Below are positions 59,183 to 64,000 of a stretch of 64,000 nucleotides of DNA, piece after piece. Positions within the stretch are counted from its first letter, which is position 1, and the number at the start of each line of letters is the position of its first letter. A model generated the notes under the pieces. That model saw only the letters and a list, made by a program, of their open reading frames with translations. It was not told the origin of the DNA and did no database searches. The DNA is from Geosiphon pyriformis (lineage: Eukaryota > Glomeromycota > Glomeromycetes > Archaeosporales > Geosiphonaceae): positions 725,097-789,096 of the forward strand of contig JAAOMT010000439.1 in NCBI GenBank assembly GCA_016748015.1, in the 5' to 3' direction. The position numbers and the translations under genes are program-made.

Positions 59183-61656
59183 ATGTTATCGTTACATTTT
59201 GACACAAGGTCACTACTTTTGACAACGAAAAGATTTCAACCACGGTTAAACATTTTCTTCATAATTTTTCTGTCGCTTTTTTTAATTTCAAATTTGTTCG
59301 TCTCAGCTGTGCCACTTATTAAATTTCAAAAAAGACAGAATGATGACGGCGGTGGTGATATCAGTTATAGTATTGGGGGTGGGAATATTGGGGATTCAGT
59401 TTTTGTTGCTTCCGCTGATATTGACGATGCTGGCAATCTTAGCGTTGATTCCACTACCCTTGACATTTAGGGTTCCAATTCTCAACCTTATATCGGGCCT
59501 GTATCTTTTAACACTGAACTATCGACTCCCGAATCTGAATCAACGGCTGCTCAACTAACAGCTACTCCTGGTTTAACGGTTGCTCAGCTACCAACTACTC
59601 CTGGTTCAACAACTGGAACCACTCCTGAAACACCAAATAATTATGGCTCACTCTTTGCTCAGCTACCAAATATTTCTGGTTCATCAAAAGCTCCCGAAAC
59701 ACTGGCTTTTTTGCCGGTCTCTGAATCATCAACCGACTCACCAAATTATAAAAGTTCAATTAATTTCGACTTTACGGTGCCAAGCGAAAAATCAGATGGT
59801 GACTTTTCTGCATTTTATGCGCCAATTGCTTTATCAACACCTTCTGAATCACCAACCGATTCACAAAGTCCGGTCTCTGAATCATCAGACGACTCAACGA
59901 ATTTTAAAAGTCAAATTAATTCCGACTTTAAGGTGTCAAGCGACAAACCAGTTGGTGACCCTTCTGTTTTTAATACGCCAATTGCCTTATCAACACCTAA
60001 TGATAATAAAGTAGCTGATGCAAGTGGTAACAATACCCCATACAGTATAGCTACCAAAACAGCCAATTCAGGAACTAATGTACAATATACTCCGAGAGAA
60101 ACAGAGCAACGCATTGAACAGCAAAGAAATGGAATTCAAAAACAAAACCAACAATTAACAGAACCACACAAAGATGTTGAATGGGACACCTTATTTGGTG
60201 ATATAGCGCAGAAAGTTATAGCTCAGTGGGCTTTACCAAGTCCAAAAAGTTTAGATGTTGTACGACTCCAAGAGCAAGCGAGGATTGAAAAATCAAAAAA
60301 CGATAATAAACTAGATTATGAAAAATACTTGCTAGACGCGAAACTTAAGAGTAAAATGAACGAATACAACTTTAATAAAAGTGTTCTGAACGATAAAGCG
60401 CAATTGGCTGCTAGTCAGAATAGTTCTCTCCCAGTTGCTACAAGTGATAGTTCCACCCCGATTAACTCTCCAAATTCTACTACTTCTACCGAATTCAAAG
60501 ATCTTGGTAGCGGGTTAAAGGATGTGACCACGAATCAAAACCTTAACTCGGACTTTACTACCTATGCCAATTTAGTCAACGCTAATTATTGTCCATCTCT
60601 ACTACAAAAAAATATCGTCAAGTTGGGTAGTGATGCTGGTGTTACAGGTAGGAACTGGATTTACCATTTCCCATCAATTAATTTACTTTGTATTATAAAA
60701 TTTAAAATCATTCATATTGGTCTCATTTTTGATTTATAGGATTCGCATTTGAGAGCAAATCTAGCAACGAAATTGTCATATCGTTTAAAGGTCGTACTAC
60801 AAATTTTCCTCCACCAACCAAAAATTTGATCCCATATGCTGATAAGAATGGGAAACCGTATGAAAATGCCCAAGGTGCTACAGTTAACTCTGAAATTTTC
60901 TCCCAATACATTAATGACGAGGAAAATTTGATTAAACAAATTACTCCCGTATTGGGTGGAGAAAACGCTAATTTAACAATTATTGTGGCTGGATTTGATA
61001 TTGGTGCAGGTATTTTTATCATTTTTATCAAATCCTACTTCATGATGATTTCACTGTTAAATCTTATTCGACCAATGCTAAAAGTTGAAATTTTTTTAAT
61101 TAGGTCATGCAATATTTACAGCTCTTACATTGAAACGAACTTTAAATAATCGTGATATTAAAGTATACACGTACGGTGAATCGCGTCTCGGAAATTCCAA
61201 GTTTGCCGGATACGTTGATAATAGCTTATCCGGTTCGGTCTTCCGTATCACAAATAATAACGATCCCAACTCTAACCTTCCCTCTACAGCCGACGGTTAT
61301 CAACATCATACAACCGAATACTGGCAATTTGTCACTTCAAAAACCCAGAGACTGATCGAATGCAGTCCATTCGAAGGAGCGGAAAACCAGGTATGCTAAG
61401 GAGTTTTTTTTATTAACGGACTTAAAGAGCTAAATTTGGACTCGATTAATCAATATATTAATTAACGCAAAAATCTTTTTAGAAATGTAATGCACGGTGG
61501 ACTCAAGCCGGCCAAAATCAATCATCCGCGGCAATGCACAAAGGACCATATTTTGGTGTGGTTTTTGGAGAGTGTCCGACATCACAATCACAGAGTAATA
61601 GTATTAATAATAGTAATAGTGGTGGTGGTGGTGGTGGTGGTGGTAGCAGTTCTTAA
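59183..61656 (+). CDS. Secreted class-3 lipase-like protein lacking the nucleophile serine
   Basis: Exons 59183-59398, 59471-60647, 60740-61009, 61104-61390 and 61483-61656 give 707 residues. The first intron (72 nt) is inferred because the frame otherwise meets a TAG at 59468-59470. A long basic start, a hydrophobic core (FFIIFLSLFLISNLFVSA) and then QKRQ indicate a signal peptide and a Kex2-type site. Residues about 73-300 are Ser/Thr/Pro-rich with a 52-residue tandem duplication, followed by a charged helix (about 300-400). The lipase_3 fold occupies about 440-690: EIVISFKGRT, IIVAGFDIGAGHA, TYGESRLGN, TNNNDPNSNLPS and GYQHHTTEYW. The nucleophile elbow should be GxSxG but reads GFDIG, with D551 in the serine position. 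The catalytic Asp (D608) and His (H622/H623) are retained. It is therefore probably a non-hydrolytic secreted or wall-associated protein (inference). The C-terminus ends in a Gly run from a GGT microsatellite. Confidence 0.85.
59714..60000 (+). repeat. 156-nt in-frame tandem duplication in the lipase-like gene
   Basis: Unit 1 (59714-59869) and unit 2 (59870 to about 60000, incomplete) both begin CCGGTCTCTGAATCATC and both contain CAATTGC and TTATCAACACC. The period of 52 codons keeps the frame. The repeat lies in the Ser/Thr-rich linker. Confidence 0.8.
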
Positions 61657-62344
61657 AATTCATAATTGCATTGCATTGATATCTGACTTATACATTTATC
61701 ATTTGAGCCTTTATTCATATTAAACTTGGTAATTTTAATAGTAAACTCAACATTTTAAGAATGAAATTTTGAAATAAAAACTTCACAATAAATTTTAGAA
61801 ACTAATTATTAAACTTTTCTGAATGAATTGTTTTACAGGAATTTAATAAAATTTTTCAAAGTCCATCCAATTCGCTATCATTTTAAAAATTTTTGATAGT
61901 TCCAAAATCTTCAAAAAATATAAAAATTCGTAAAACTTTTAGAACTCCAATAATCTGACATGACTTACAAGGATGTTTTTTTCATAGTATCAAAGAACTC
62001 TTTAGCTAACAAGCAGCGATCAGAAACTTCAAGGCTTATTAATTTTCCGTTAATATTTCTTAAACAATTCTGGTATCATGATTTTGAAAATTATTTTCTA
62101 GCAAGAATCTTCGGGATCATTAATACAATTGGGTTTTTAGTTGTTTTTATAAAAGCATTTTCCATAATTAATTTCTTTTGCATCAGAAGCGTTTATTTCA
62201 TTAGTTTTCGTCATTAATTTTTTCACTTATTTGCTCTTGCTCTTGATCATCCCCGAGTCGATATCCCTGAACTTTTGGTTGGGCATCTACCGAAGCAGTT
62301 TCTTATTGTATTGTTGTTCTGATTAATTATTTGAGTAATTTTTA
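61657..62344. other. 3' flank of the lipase-like gene, no gene seen
   Basis: AT-rich, with an 85-codon plus-strand frame (61960-62217) that has no recognisable similarity. Near 62230-62290 the minus strand reads AQPKVQGYRLGDDQEQEQ-like sequence, probably part of the degenerate fragment that follows. Confidence 0.45.
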
Positions 62345-62690
62345 TCAAGGGTGTTGGAATTTTTCATTACCATTTGAGATATCACTTTTCCCTGAGGTGT
62401 ATAATCCTCCAATAACTGGATTGTAACCAGTTTGACCGTAGAATTCCGTTAAAAGTACTGCAATTAACTCTTTGGTTGAAGGAACAGATGTTTCATAATC
62501 ATTTTTAGAATAAGGATTGTCAGGAATATTGCCTCCAACACTCAAATTATTAATATAATTTGAGTTCGGCGTTGGTTAGATACCTCCGTTAGAGGTTAAA
62601 TCGGTATTTGGATCGATTGAATTTACTGGATAACCGCTTCCATACAGTTCTTGCTCTTGTTCCTGTTCTTGTTCTTTGGTCAATTTCGTT
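62345..62690 (-). pseudogene. Degenerate coding fragment, unknown family
   Basis: One minus-strand frame reads KEQEQEQEQELYGSGYPVNS, continues to a TAA near 62580, and then runs on in the same frame with SVGGNIPDNPYSKNDYETSV and ELIAVLLTEFYGQTGYNP to a stop at 62345. There is no start codon in a sensible place and one internal stop. Composition is higher in GC than its surroundings. The family is not recognised. Confidence 0.35.
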
Positions 62691-64000
62691 TAATAAATTT
62701 TTAATAAATTGACGAAGATGGAGTATCGGAGTTGTAATGCTTAATGTTGTAGTTAGCAAAAAATTAGAATGAGCAAGAAAATGTTTGTGGTTTTAACCGA
62801 ATTTATATTTTTTAATTTTGCATAAAAATCAATTTAATAAATATCATAATAAAGATTATAATATTATCTTAATATTTTTTATTACAAATAAATTGGAATA
62901 TTCATTCAAAATTTGTTAAATTAGTTAAAAAATATATTTATAACATGTTAATAGTTAGCAAAAAAAAACCAAAAAAATGAATTGATACTAAAATATTAAT
63001 ATTTCATTTAACCAAAAAAAATTGCAAAGACAAGATCAATCTAGTTGCTTATTCCCATAACTGAAATAGATTCAGTCACTCTTTTTATATCAAAATATTC
63101 ATATATAATATAATTAATTAATGATATAACCATAATAAATAAATAAATGGTATTTAAATGTTTATAATAAATACGGAAAATTTATTTGGTTATTTTAAGC
63201 TTAATTTAAACGAAATTCCAAAAGTTGATCTTGTTATAACTTTAAAAAATCAAAAATATAAATAATAAATATTGATTTTTGATAATAACTTTATTTAATT
63301 TACAATATTATATACATGTTTTTAATAAACGAAATTAATAGTTTAAAAATAAATTTTAAAAAGAAAAGTAAATTATTACTATTGTTTTTTACCATATCAT
63401 ATTAGAAAGATTCTTTCTTTCCAAATATTGTTGGGATGGTTAAGGTGCAGCAAATGATCACAAAATGAAAATTTCAAATTTTGGCCAGGCCTTAGAATCA
63501 AACTGAGTAAAAAGATTTTGGCTACATAGTCTATCAGGTTTAGTATAATTTTTATGGATAATGTGCACCTGCACCTAGCTTCTAACAAATAAATATTAAA
63601 TAATTTTAAAGTTACCTGAGACTGCATTACTTCTTTGGAATTGTCAAAAAAACTTTTATTTCTGTTAAGAATATTTATTTGATTCTCTACATTTCAGAGT
63701 TTTAGCCCCTTTTTTTTATTGTCATTATTTTCATCACCAGTGCATGCTCTATTGTATAAACGTTTCTTTATATCCGTTAGATTTTGAGATTTTTAACTTT
63801 TAGTCGCAATCAGAATTTTAAATGCTTAAATTTTATAATCCCAAATTTTCAAAAAAAAAGATATTTTTCCCATAATAGAGCATATCACACATGCCTGTAT
63901 AAATTACACAACTTATATCTATTAGCTATGCTGAATACCCTTCTTATCTATAATTCCGTCATTTAACGAAATCTGGAAACTATTATTTTTATCAAGTGTA
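62691..64000. other. AT-rich, no gene seen
   Basis: Stops occur frequently in all frames. The two longest frames (63397-63627 minus, 63784-63966 plus) are short, show no similarity I recognise and are not called. Confidence 0.5.

Noticed and set aside
59340-60014. Two overlapping plus-strand frames in the lipase-like gene
   Set aside because: Shifted-frame shadows of the Ser/Thr-rich linker; the called frame continues into the lipase domain.

Overview
The window is nuclear DNA of a very AT-rich fungus with many short introns (about 50-125 nt, GT..AG). The gene content points to an arbuscular-mycorrhizal fungus of the Rhizophagus type (Glomeromycotina): an F-box/LRR gene, a decayed kinase-Sel1 gene, a lineage-typical two-segment membrane protein, a LINE ORF1 relic with zinc knuckle, a Tc1/mariner relic and abundant microsatellites. 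The assignment is inferred from protein families; no rRNA or marker gene is present.

Layout. 1-13 kb: microsatellite-rich non-coding DNA holding one intronless gene for a low-complexity coiled-coil protein (minus strand) and a tRNA-Ala(UGC). 13-20.1 kb: a 7-kb AT desert without genes. 20.15-22.3 kb: a LINE ORF1 relic carrying at least 12 nonsense codons but no detected frameshift. 23.4-35.3 kb: a gene island with CtIP/Sae2/Ctp1 (DNA-end resection), an F-box/LRR protein, an HTH-like acidic protein, a 15-exon NELF-C/D (TH1) transcription-pausing factor and a two-finger CCCH protein. 37.7-45.7 kb: a four-CBS-domain protein (SDS23/Snf4 type) head-to-head with a MCUR1/CCDC90-family mitochondrial membrane protein, then a nine-exon GH5 endoglycoceramidase-related enzyme. 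46-49.6 kb: AT-rich DNA with a direct repeat around a coding-like island. 49.6-56.3 kb: a frameshifted membrane-protein gene, a small three-exon gene, a Tc1 transposase relic crossed by an assembly gap, a kinase-Sel1 relic and a 33-nt repeat array. 59.2-61.7 kb: a secreted class-3 lipase-like protein whose nucleophile serine is replaced by aspartate. 61.7-64 kb: one degenerate fragment and otherwise non-coding DNA.

The genes do not form one pathway; this is an ordinary eukaryotic neighbourhood of independent housekeeping genes between decayed mobile elements. The strongest items for follow-up are the complete NELF-C/D orthologue, the serine-less lipase, the nonsense-only decay of the LINE relic, and a family of short GC-richer islands with a shared GTGGCTG(G/A)T(T/C)AC core in the AT-rich blocks. 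Exon boundaries were derived by hand from reading frame, splice consensus and family similarity. They are predictions, and no search was run.
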